From Acidobacteriaceae bacterium (lineage in GTDB: Bacteria; Acidobacteriota; Terriglobia; Terriglobales; Acidobacteriaceae): a DNA stretch of 13,527 bases. The stretch is from contig PMGP01000402.1 in NCBI GenBank assembly GCA_003156235.1, positions 1-13,527 on the forward strand, read 5' to 3'. Position 1 is the stretch's first letter; each line of letters begins with the position of its first letter. Made by a program: the position numbers and the translations under genes. Shown one piece after another: positions 1 through 8,500 of this stretch. The notes under the pieces were generated by a model. That model ran no database searches and was not told the origin of the DNA. It was given only the letters and a program-made list of their open reading frames with translations.

Positions 1-206
1 TCTGGCCGCATCATGGGCGCGGCGCATGGCAGCTTTATGGCCACTCGCACGGCAACTTGCCGGATGAACCACTGGCGCTGTCAATGGATGTCGGCGTTGA
101 TACGCATGACTTTCGCCCGTGGCACTTCGATGAAGTACAAGCGGTCATGCAGGCAAAGGCTATCGCGAGAGAACAGTCGCCGCACGCATCAGCGATTTCC
201 ATATAG
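1..206 (+). CDS. Metallophosphoesterase, C-terminal fragment (gene runs in from left edge)
   Basis: This is an open frame without a start in the window. Reading from base 3 it gives 67 residues ending in TAG at 204-206. The fragment contains LYGHSHGNLP followed by SMDVGVDTHDFRPWHFDEV. GHSHG is the C-terminal metal-binding motif of calcineurin-like (YfcE/MJ0936-type) phosphoesterases, and the 'MDVGVD.H.F.P..FDEV' tail is typical of small cytoplasmic phosphoesterases in that family. The N-terminal metal ligands (DxH, GD, GNH) would lie upstream of the window, so completeness cannot be judged. The gene is convergent with the gatZ-like gene and separated from it by about 280 bases. Nothing connects it to the sugar locus. 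Substrate unknown. The family call is fairly secure from the motif; anything finer is not. Confidence 0.78.
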   Translation, partial: WPHHGRGAWQLYGHSHGNLPDEPLALSMDVGVDTHDFRPWHFDEVQAVMQAKAIAREQSPHASAISI

Positions 207-489
207 GCCGTCACTGCCCGAAACAATGCAATGCCTCAATGACAACTTGTCACAAGCCGACTTTAGGGGACTGATTCTGATCAGCATCCACAATCCGGAG
301 ATCCGGTACTACTTGAGCGAACTCTGAACCAGCTTTCGACATCCTCATGCTCGTTGTCGACTGAGATCAATACCGCCGCCCGACACAACATCTTGCTGTC
401 AGCGAATCACATATACAAGCGCAAAAACGCCTGCCTAAGGGCCGAAGGCTTTCCTGACTCCAGCACCCTGCGGCAGCTTAGGCCAATAA
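207..489. other. Intergenic region between convergent genes
   Basis: No convincing gene here. The short + strand frames have no family resemblance and no ribosome binding site. The region carries small inverted repeats: TGACAA-C-TTGTCA at 240-252, CTGATCAG near 277-284, and CCGGA-GA-TCCGG around 295-306. None is followed by a T-run, so a canonical intrinsic terminator for either converging gene is not visible. A weak GGCC-GAA-GGCT stem near 439-451 followed by TTT is the only terminator-like element, and I do not consider it reliable. Confidence 0.5.
240..252. repeat. 13-base perfect palindrome TGACAACTTGTCA
   Basis: Six-base arms flank a single central C. It lies 34 bases past the stop of the phosphoesterase fragment, in non-coding sequence. 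The form would suit a dimeric regulator, but no gene start lies nearby, so a function is not supported. It may be chance. Confidence 0.35.
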
Positions 490-1809
490 TCAGCTTAGAC
501 CGCAGGCCTGGGAATAGCGGGCAAGAGTCTGCCGGACGCTATGGCGGATCATGGCGCGAGGATCGTTCGCAATCTCACCGCGGCGAATGGCCTCGGCTTG
601 AAAGGGGAGGTACTGCGCAACGAGCGGGAGAGGAGCAGAATGGTGGAGGAGGTTCTCGATCAGCACGGAGAGAGCAGAGGAAACCTCAGCGTTTGGCCAG
701 TAATAGCGGATGCGATCGCTGAGACTATAGGCGCGGGCAATCCTGAGCTGATGCGCATCGCCACGGTAATAGCCTTGCCAATTTCCGGGGTCTTCAACCA
801 TCACTCGATCGAAAATGGCGCGAATTTTTGAACGGCCCGCATCGGAAATCCATTCTTCCTCAATGTGCGCCAAGCCGAAGACAGCCTTGCGCAAGACGAA
901 TGTGAGTTCGGGGCCAACTTTGAGAATGGCGAAGTGGTCGCGGACGAGATGGCGAAGCGAATCGGCCATCTGGTAGTCGGTGGAGTGCGCTTCAAAGACA
1001 ATTTCCTCCGCACTCAAAATCCAATGCGATAGCTCCGCGGCGTTCCGGGGAATGTAATCGGCGATAGCTTCGTCGCCGAACTCAACGCCTGGTTGGACGA
1101 CGACGCCGACCACACGCTCCCAGGCAGAAGAGAGGCCGTGGCGCTCGAAGGCGTAGCGATGGACTTCAAGAGTCTTCTGTACATTGGCAATGCTGGTGAC
1201 GTCGATTTCCAGTTCACCCTGCGCGCCGCCGGGGATGGGCACCTCAGTGCCGACAATGTAAACCGGGCGGATGGAGGAGTGGGCGGCGGCATCCTCGGCA
1301 ACCTCGCAGAGGCGGGCCGCGCGCTCGGCGATTTCGGCGTCGCTCAAGACTGTGGGGTCGTCGGCGCAGCGCATGCTTGCATCGAGATGAATCTTGGCGA
1401 AGCCGGCCAGGGCGTATGCATGGACCATGACGCTGGCCTTCTCCATGGCTGTCGCTGCGGGCTGCGAGCGCCAGGGGTTCGGGCCGAGGTGGTCGCCGCC
1501 GAGAATCAACTGTTCGAGAGGATAGTCGGCGCCGGCGGCAATCGAGTGCACGTAATCGCGGAAGCCGGATGGAGTAAGGCCGGTATAGCCGCCGTCCTGG
1601 TTGACCTGATTGCAGGTGGCCTCAATCAACAATAGGCTCTTGTCTGCCGAAGCCTGAGCAAATGCCGCATCAAGGACCAGCGGGTGCGCGGAACACACGG
1701 AGTAGATGCCGTGGGCATTGCCTGCGCGATTTTCCCGGAAGATGCGGCGCATGGCGCTCACCGGGTTCTCAACTGTTGCGCTGCCGGGCGGGTTTGTCTG
1801 GGTCGTCAT
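490..1809 (-). CDS. gatZ: GatZ/KbaZ-family protein (tagatose-bisphosphate aldolase accessory subunit or tagatose-6-P kinase-like)
   Basis: The 439-residue product is close to the usual ~420 of GatZ/KbaZ/AgaZ proteins. Family hallmarks are visible: GIYSVCSAHP (34-43), EATCNQVNQDGGYTG (63-77) and GGDHLGPNPW (104-113). In E. coli, GatZ and KbaZ are needed for full activity and stability of the class II tagatose-1,6-bisphosphate aldolases GatY and KbaY. In some aga loci the homologue AgaZ has been proposed to act instead as a tagatose-6-phosphate kinase. No GatY/KbaY gene is present in this window, so the role is open. The ATG at 1809 is preceded by GGTGA with a 6-base spacer. It is last in the leftward unit, 181 bases after the PfkB kinase gene, a gap wide enough for its own promoter, although I see no convincing one. 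Family identity is secure; exact biochemical role is not. Confidence 0.9.
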   Translation of the reverse strand: MTTQTNPPGSATVENPVSAMRRIFRENRAGNAHGIYSVCSAHPLVLDAAFAQASADKSLLLIEATCNQVNQDGGYTGLTPSGFRDYVHSIAAGADYPLEQLILGGDHLGPNPWRSQPAATAMEKASVMVHAYALAGFAKIHLDASMRCADDPTVLSDAEIAERAARLCEVAEDAAAHSSIRPVYIVGTEVPIPGGAQGELEIDVTSIANVQKTLEVHRYAFERHGLSSAWERVVGVVVQPGVEFGDEAIADYIPRNAAELSHWILSAEEIVFEAHSTDYQMADSLRHLVRDHFAILKVGPELTFVLRKAVFGLAHIEEEWISDAGRSKIRAIFDRVMVEDPGNWQGYYRGDAHQLRIARAYSLSDRIRYYWPNAEVSSALSVLIENLLHHSAPLPLVAQYLPFQAEAIRRGEIANDPRAMIRHSVRQTLARYSQACGLS

Positions 1810-1990
1810 GATCAGTCACCAACTTCTCGGTCCACCTAGGTCTGGCTATGTATTCTGGCCTTGGAGCGTTGCACCGTTTCAAGCACAAAGAATCCCCGAG
1901 CGAACCTTGCGGTCCGTTGTGGCGTGATGGTCGCGGGAGACGGCGGCCAGAGCCAGGTTTGCTGGAGGATTTGTTTTTGGAGTTGAGGCT

Positions 1991-2980
1991 CTAGGGCGCT
2001 AACACTCCTTCCTGCCAGTGGCGTTCAAAAAAGCTCTGGCGGTGGGCCTGATCGCGGAAGGCCGTAGTGCCGCCGGCGCGCGTGACGGAAAGCCCTCCGG
2101 CAACATTGCCGTAGGCGAGGCACCTTTCAAGCGGTTCCCGGTGCAACCATTGATGCAAGAATCCGGCGTCGAAGGTGTCGCCGGCCCCAACGGCATCGAC
2201 AACGTCGAGCCGCAGCGCGGGCGAGTCATAGCGGCGGCCCGCGGAGAAAGCCGAAGCGCCGCGCGCGCCGCGTTTGACCACGAGCACAGAGACGCGCGGA
2301 GCGAGAAACTCCTCAGCCTGATCGACGCCGGCTATCTTGCGCAGATCCTCTTCGGTGCCAAAGAAAACATCGACGTAAGGGAGAATGCGGTCGACCACTC
2401 CCTGCCAGCGGTCTTCGGGATCGTCGTTGGTGTCGAGCGAAGTGGTGAGGCCGCGCAGCTTCATCTGCTGGAAGAGCCAGGGAATATCGGGGAAGAGCTT
2501 GCGGTGAAGAAAGAGCGATGAGAGGTGAAAGTGTGAGGCGCTGGCGATGAAATCCAGATCGAGATCTTCGAGACTCAGCTCAGACATCGCGCCGGGGAAG
2601 GTGAGGATGCGGCGGGTTTGCGCAAGCGGAAGGATCACCGTGACTCCAGTGCCGCTGCCGCCGGATGCGCGCACAACGTGATCTACATTGACGCCGGCCC
2701 GGACGAGTTCGCGCAGGCATATGTCGGCGAAGTGGTCATCGCCGACGCGCGCACTGAAGGTGACAGAGGTACCGAGCAAGGCCAGATTGTGCGCGAGGAT
2801 TGACGACGATCCACCCAAGGTGAGGGTGCAGCCGCTGGCCAGCAGTTCGCGATCCTCCGCGAGTTCGCGCGGCAGTCCGTCAAGAATGAGATCCGGATTA
2901 ATCTCTCCGACAATGGCAACGTCGAGCCTTTTGAGGGAATCCGACGACCGGTTGTCATCGCTGTCTTGTTTCAATTCCAT
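1991..2980 (-). CDS. PfkB/ribokinase-family carbohydrate kinase
   Basis: A 329-residue cytoplasmic sugar kinase with a normal length for the family. It shows the N-terminal VAIVGEINPDLIL strand (21-33), the substrate-side GG signature (LGGSSSILAHNLALLG, 55-70) and the C-terminal DAVGAGDTFDAGF signature (262-274). There, Asp268 of GAGD is the expected catalytic base. PfkB enzymes phosphorylate sugars or sugar phosphates with ATP. Given AgaS and GatZ nearby, the two attractive substrates are tagatose-6-phosphate (giving the bisphosphate for aldol cleavage) or free galactosamine/GalNAc (since no PTS or ROK kinase is present); the sequence alone cannot decide. The ATG at 2980 has an AGGAG-type ribosome binding site 5-6 bases upstream. 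It lies 29 bases after the alpha-galactosidase stop, implying co-transcription. Confidence 0.93.
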   Translation of the reverse strand: MELKQDSDDNRSSDSLKRLDVAIVGEINPDLILDGLPRELAEDRELLASGCTLTLGGSSSILAHNLALLGTSVTFSARVGDDHFADICLRELVRAGVNVDHVVRASGGSGTGVTVILPLAQTRRILTFPGAMSELSLEDLDLDFIASASHFHLSSLFLHRKLFPDIPWLFQQMKLRGLTTSLDTNDDPEDRWQGVVDRILPYVDVFFGTEEDLRKIAGVDQAEEFLAPRVSVLVVKRGARGASAFSAGRRYDSPALRLDVVDAVGAGDTFDAGFLHQWLHREPLERCLAYGNVAGGLSVTRAGGTTAFRDQAHRQSFFERHWQEGVLAP

Positions 2981-3009
2981 GCCTGCTCCTGAGTTGTTTG
3001 TGCGCGTCC

Positions 3010-5505
3010 CTACTCGGGACGGCGCTTCTGCTCCGGCGCGAAATGAGTGTCGACCGCGCCGGTAATGTGGAGATCGAGAGTCTTCGAATCATCGAGGCCG
3101 TCGATACCTGTTGCGGTTACTTTGACCTTGTACGGACCCGCATGCGTGTAAGCGTGATGCGCGTTCGCGCCATCGACCTCGACACCATCACCGAAATTCC
3201 AATGGAAGGCGAGAATAGGTGTGGAAGCGGGTGCGGCGAGGGCACTGAAGCTGACGCCTTCGCCTGCCGTGGCAGTTTCCGGCGCGTCTACCGAGAACTG
3301 CGGTACAGATGCGGGGATGGAAGTGTCGATTAGCTTGAGAACCGCAACGGAATGAGGCGCGAGTTTGAGACCGATCGATTCGCCAGAGAGCGCGCAGCAA
3401 CTTTGGTTGCCCAGCACCTCGGTGGTCTGGTAGGCGCGGTCCGGCTGAAGACCCAGAGCGGCAAGGGAGATCGAGCGCGTACTCTCTTTGCCTGACCAGT
3501 TGAAGACCGTAAGGATGGTCTGGCGAGGGCTCTCTCGAAGCAGGAACTCGCTGGGCTGACCATCGTCTGTTGCGTAGGTCATCAGGTCGAGAGGAATGGA
3601 GGCACGACCAATGCGCGCCATGTTGAGAAGATCCTGGTTTTTGACCAGAGCCATTCGCTCCGGCGATTCGCCAAGCGTGGGAAGATCGTCGCCTATTTCA
3701 TACATGCCGCCGGAGACAGCTGAGAGGGCAATGGAGACCTTTGCTACGTCAAAAGTGAGCGGCACGGAGTTCGAGTGCCACCCATGGTCATCGACCGTCT
3801 GCGTGGAAACGCTGAAGGCGTCGGGATCGGAGATGAAGAAGTTGCGATTCATGTAGTAGCGCGCCGCGGTGCCGGATGCAGCGTCCCGGCTCGCTTCAAA
3901 GGTATGCCCGGTATCCTGCGAAATGCGGCCCGCATCGACAGTGCCGACCGGATTCAGCATCGGGCTGCCATCCTTGTCGAGCACCACCTCGTCGCCGACC
4001 GCCTCACGGATGATGCCGAGGCCGATGCGCTGCGCTTCGAGGGCCGTGGTGCCACGCCGATAATAGGCGCCTTCGACGGCCGAGTCGTCCATGAAATCCA
4101 ACTTGATGAAGCGGACGCCCCAGTCGCGAAGAGTGCTGTAGACCTGACTCAGGTAGGCCTGCGCGCCGGGATTTGTGACATCAAGGACGTAGAGGGGATC
4201 CTTTTTGTCGGTCACGTAACCGATGTGAATCAACTCTCCGGCAGCGTTGTGCAGAAGCCAATCCTTGTGATCGCGATAGACAGATGCGCGCTCGGAGACT
4301 TCGAAGGGCGCGGTCCAGACGCCGAAGGTGAGACCGTTCTGACGCGCTTGTGCGGCAGTATGTTTCAGGCCGAGCGGAAAGAGATTGGCATCGGGCGTTG
4401 TGTATTCGCCGCGGGCGTACTGGTAACCCTCATCGATGTGAAAGTAGGTATAGCCAAGAGGTTTCAGATTCTCGGCGAGCCATTCGATATTCGTGCCCGC
4501 CGTCGCCTGACTGAGGCCAAAGTAATAGGAGGTCCAGCTCCACCAGCCGATGGGGGTGGGCGCGCCTACGCGGCCGTGATGCAGGCTGCGAATGGCTTCG
4601 CCGTATTGCTCAAGCTGAGCGTGATAATCACTGCCCGTCGCAATCATCAGATGTTCGGAGGAAAGGCTCTCGCCAGGATTGACCGTGAGGGCGAGTTCCA
4701 CCTGCTCGGCGGCAGGCGATTCGCTCAGAGATTCTCCGCGCATGATCTCGGTGGTTCCTTCCGCCACAGCCTCAAATGAAACGATAGCCGGCGATCCCGC
4801 AGTGGACTGCACCTTGAGGTGAAAGACTGTGAGCAACTTATCCGAGGTCAATGCCGCAACGAAGAGACTCAGGCCGCTTTGCCGGTTAAAGATGAGCTGG
4901 CTGCCGACGGCGCGGTGCAGGCCGGCTGTCGCACCGCCCAGATCGCGGATGGCGAGCTGAGGGCGGTCTTCGCTGTAACTGTCCGAGAGAATGCGATCTG
5001 CGCTCGCCGGGCCATTGAGATCAATGACCGGAGCGTCTGACGCTCGGATGGCGCGGATGGCAGTGACGGATACCGGACTCTGAGTCGTGTTGGCAACCCG
5101 GACCTCGATCCCCCCCCAGTCGCGATCTTTGTAGAGCCGGAAGACGCATATGAGGTCGGGGCGATCGGCGAGACCGGTGTGCGTAACGGTGAGAGCCGTC
5201 CCGGTCCCAAATGAATCGGTGAACTGCGATTGCGCAACGGTGTGGCGGGGATAGTCGGGAGAACGCAGCTCGTTCGCATCGACTTCAGCTTCGACCGTGG
5301 AGCGCAGCACGGGGCTGGAGGACCCCGCACTAAGAACCGCGTAGGCGCCATCCGATCCGGCTGTAATGATCAGGTTTTTTCCAGTGATCGAAGCCAGTTC
5401 ACGCGCGGCTTGTCGCGGAGCCCCGTGGCTTTGGCCTGCCGCCACACTCAGTAGCGCCAGAGAGGTCAACAACGCCGCCAGACTGCTGTTCCGCATTGGA
5501 GTCAC
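3010..5505 (-). CDS. Secreted GH36-like alpha-galactosidase / alpha-N-acetylgalactosaminidase with PKD domain
   Basis: An 831-residue glycoside hydrolase. A signal peptide (residues 1-~29, hydrophobic core LAALLTSLALLSVAAG) predicts export. A beta-sandwich N-terminal region (~40-300) precedes a TIM barrel (~315-640) with HIDEGYQ (356-362), FIKLDF (466-471; Asp470 the likely nucleophile) and the GH36-style 'G.P..P.G.VD..RI..D' stretch at 513-531 (Asp531 the likely acid/base). A beta domain follows (~645-730). The end is a PKD domain (~735-816) with FHWNFGDG, a module often found on secreted polysaccharide-active enzymes. Clan GH-D enzymes release alpha-linked galactose or N-acetylgalactosamine. 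The AgaS/AgaR neighbourhood makes an alpha-GalNAc/GalN substrate plausible, but this is inference. The start is GTG at 5505, with GGAAG 6 bases upstream; an ATG three codons later has poorer spacing. The gene lies 42 bases downstream of the receptor gene. Confidence 0.88.
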   Translation of the reverse strand: MTPMRNSSLAALLTSLALLSVAAGQSHGAPRQAARELASITGKNLIITAGSDGAYAVLSAGSSSPVLRSTVEAEVDANELRSPDYPRHTVAQSQFTDSFGTGTALTVTHTGLADRPDLICVFRLYKDRDWGGIEVRVANTTQSPVSVTAIRAIRASDAPVIDLNGPASADRILSDSYSEDRPQLAIRDLGGATAGLHRAVGSQLIFNRQSGLSLFVAALTSDKLLTVFHLKVQSTAGSPAIVSFEAVAEGTTEIMRGESLSESPAAEQVELALTVNPGESLSSEHLMIATGSDYHAQLEQYGEAIRSLHHGRVGAPTPIGWWSWTSYYFGLSQATAGTNIEWLAENLKPLGYTYFHIDEGYQYARGEYTTPDANLFPLGLKHTAAQARQNGLTFGVWTAPFEVSERASVYRDHKDWLLHNAAGELIHIGYVTDKKDPLYVLDVTNPGAQAYLSQVYSTLRDWGVRFIKLDFMDDSAVEGAYYRRGTTALEAQRIGLGIIREAVGDEVVLDKDGSPMLNPVGTVDAGRISQDTGHTFEASRDAASGTAARYYMNRNFFISDPDAFSVSTQTVDDHGWHSNSVPLTFDVAKVSIALSAVSGGMYEIGDDLPTLGESPERMALVKNQDLLNMARIGRASIPLDLMTYATDDGQPSEFLLRESPRQTILTVFNWSGKESTRSISLAALGLQPDRAYQTTEVLGNQSCCALSGESIGLKLAPHSVAVLKLIDTSIPASVPQFSVDAPETATAGEGVSFSALAAPASTPILAFHWNFGDGVEVDGANAHHAYTHAGPYKVKVTATGIDGLDDSKTLDLHITGAVDTHFAPEQKRRPE

Positions 5506-5547
5506 GAGCTTCTTCCTTCCGTCTCTTGCCGTTTGCCACTCACCAAA

Positions 5548-8500
5548 TTAATAGAAGAGCTTCAAAGCAAGCTGAAGCTGCCTGGGCGCGAGCGCTCCGG
5601 TGAGATAACCGAAGGTCGCCGTGCCCATGACCGTGGAGTTGATGGAATTCTGCGGTCCGGGGGCCGCAAACTGAAAGTTGGGATGGTTGAACACATTGAA
5701 GGCTTCTGCGCGGAACTCAATGCGGCGCGATTCGCGCAAAGGAACGGTCTTCAAGAGGGCAAAGTCGACATTCTTGTCGCCGGGACCTTCGAGAGTATTC
5801 AGTCCGACGTTGCCCAAGGAACCGGGCTGCGGATCCTTAAAAGCGCAGGTGTTGAAGAAGGTTCCAGCAATGCAAGGCTTGTCGGTGGCCTTGACGCCTG
5901 GTACGACATCCGGACGCTGCTGGCCATCGGAGTTGGCGAAGTTCGCATTCCCATCGGTGACGGTGAACCATGTGCCGTTGGAGAGAGTGACGATTCCCGA
6001 CCAGTTCCAGTGGCCGATGGCTTCATCGATGGGACGGATGTGGGTGGCAAAGCGCTTCCCCATGCCGAAGGGCAGATCGTAGACGTAGCTGGCAACGAAG
6101 CGGTTGCGTATGTCAAAGTCCAGCGGTCCATATTCATTGTTTGGGTAGAGGCTGTTGCGGAAGCCGTCATTGTTCTGCGAGCCGAGATCGGCGCTGCTGG
6201 CGTTGCCCAGCGCCTTGCTGTAGGTGTAGTTGACGACGAACTCCAGGCCTGCGCTCATGCGCTGCTGGAGCGAAGCCTGCAAGCCGTTGTAGTTGGCAGA
6301 TCCGGCAGACTTCAGATAGCCGATGGCGGCATCGACATAGGGGAATGGGCGGCGCGGCGCGGTGGGCGCGGATGGATCGATTGTCGGCTGCGCCTGGTTG
6401 AGATTCAGATAGATGTAGGAGCGTTCGCTCTTCGATCCGATGTACGCCACCTCCAGCATGGTCTTCGCTGTGAACTGATATTGCGTGGCCAAATGCCACT
6501 GCATGACATAAGGCATCCTGAGTTTGGTGTCGAGGGAAAAGAGGGTCGGTGTGTTGGGGTCGATGAGCGCGCTGGTGGGAAATCCGTTTGCAAGCGTGCT
6601 GATTCCCGGTGCCGAACAATCCTGCGCGGCTGAGGCGTAGGAAGGCAGCGAACAGCCCGCCGGGAAGTTCTCGCTGATGAAGTAGGGCGGATTGAAGCCG
6701 GGACTGGGATTGCTGTAGGGTCCGGCCTCGTCGCCATTGAAGAAGATGCCAAAGGCGCTATGGATGACCACCCGCTTGGCGGGGCTGTAAGAAAGCCCGA
6801 CGCGCGGGGAGAAGTCCTTGCGGTCGGCATCGATTAGCGCTCCGGTCGCATTGTGATTCACCGGCAGAATCGAGGCTAGCGTTGGCGTCAGGCTCACCTT
6901 GCTGTCCGCCGGAATATCCAGCTTGCCGGTGATGGGATTGAAATTGGCCTGGGCATCGTTCTGGGAGTAGACGGGCGAGAAGTATTCATAGCGCATCCCT
7001 AGGTTGAGCGTGAGCTTGGACAAGATGCGCCAGTCGTCCTGCGCAAACAGAGCGAAAGTGTGACGGTAGTATTCGATGTTGTTGAGGTTGTTGATGGTTC
7101 CGCCCTCCGGCTGACCCGTGAGCAGGGCTGCAAGGCTGTTTCCACCCGAGCCAATAGCGCCAGCGTTGTCGGTGAACTGATGGGTAAAGCTCATCGTGCC
7201 GCGGGGATCTGCTGGCTCATAAATGGAGAAATGCTCGGGGCGGATTTCGCCGCCGAACTTCCATGTATTGCTGCCAGAAATCAGCGTGAAGGTGTTGGAG
7301 AACTGGAGTGTCTTCTGCTTCTCGATGGCAGGTAGAAATGTCGGGCTGCCCAGAGTTGAGGCATCCGAGAAGGTCAGTTGCGGCAATCCCCCATTGTTCG
7401 TGCCCGCCAGATAAGGAACACCCGGAAACCCGACCTGGGAAGAAATGTCTACGTCGTAGTTCGTCTGGTACCGGCTGGTCTTGATCCAGTTGAAACCGGC
7501 GCGGAATTCATTGATCTTGTGCGGTGAGAAGATGTGCACTTCGCTGGCAGCCCCGGCGTAGGCTGTGATTTGCTGAATGCCGTCGAAGAAGCCTCCGCCA
7601 TCGGCCAGGGTGGCGAACGGCGACCCGATGGTTTCAGGACTGTTGCTTTCGCTGAAACGATAGAAGACGTTGTCGGATTTGGTGAGGACCTGATCCACGC
7701 GCACATCGCCCTGATCTATCGTCTGCTTGGTCACCGGATCAGAGATGTAGTTGTACCCTAAAACATTTACGTCGAGTCCGGAAGAGGGCTCGGGAAAGAG
7801 ATTGATGAGCTTCTTGCCCAGCGAATCCATGCTGTAGGAGGACGGAATCACGTTGCTGGGGACGCCATGCGAGTAGCCGAAAGGAACGCCGCAGTAGGTA
7901 TTTGGGCTAGGTTGCTGCGTTAGGCGCGTGTCGAAGATTTCGCCCGCGTATGTGGCGACGCCGTTGCAGTCCAAGACTCCGGTGGGAGAGGTTAAATCGA
8001 GTTGGCTGGAGAAATCTCCCAAGCGCTCGGTATCGGTAGGCACCACCGAGGTCGTCGTCTGCGCTTCGTTTCTCCGCAAACCCTGATAGTCGACGAAGAA
8101 GAGAAGTTTGTCTCGGATGATTCTTCCTCCCAGCGTGGCGCCGAACTGGTTCTGATGATAGGGCTGCTGGGTCGAATCGAAGTAATTCAATGCATCGAAG
8201 GCCTGGTTGCGCAGGAATTCGTAGAGCACGCCATGAAATTGGTTGGAGCCTGATTTAGTAGTGGCGTTGACGATGGCGCCGGTAGCGCGGCCAAACTCGG
8301 CGTCGTAGTTGCCCGTCTCGATCTTAAACTCCTGCAGGGCATCGGGTGGAGGCATGACCACATAGTTGGCTTCATTGAGCAGATCCGGCAGATTGGAGTT
8401 GTTGTCGATGCCATCGAGCAGGAAGTTGTTGTCGAGCGAGCGGGCACCGTTGGCGCTGAATCCGTAGCCTCCGGAGTCGCGCGCGCCAGGCTCGCTGGTG

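Noticed and set aside
1093..1635. + strand open frame of 180 codons antisense to gatZ
   Set aside because: Overlaps the conserved GatZ motifs on the other strand; a codon-bias shadow.
3775..4779. Long + strand open frame (334 codons) inside the alpha-galactosidase region
   Set aside because: It is antisense to a gene with clear catalytic motifs, has no ribosome binding site and reads as a low-complexity mirror of GC-rich codons.
5533..6633. Long + strand open frame (366 codons) antisense to the receptor
   Set aside because: The minus-strand frame encodes the recognisable C-terminal barrel of a TonB receptor; the + frame has no family resemblance.
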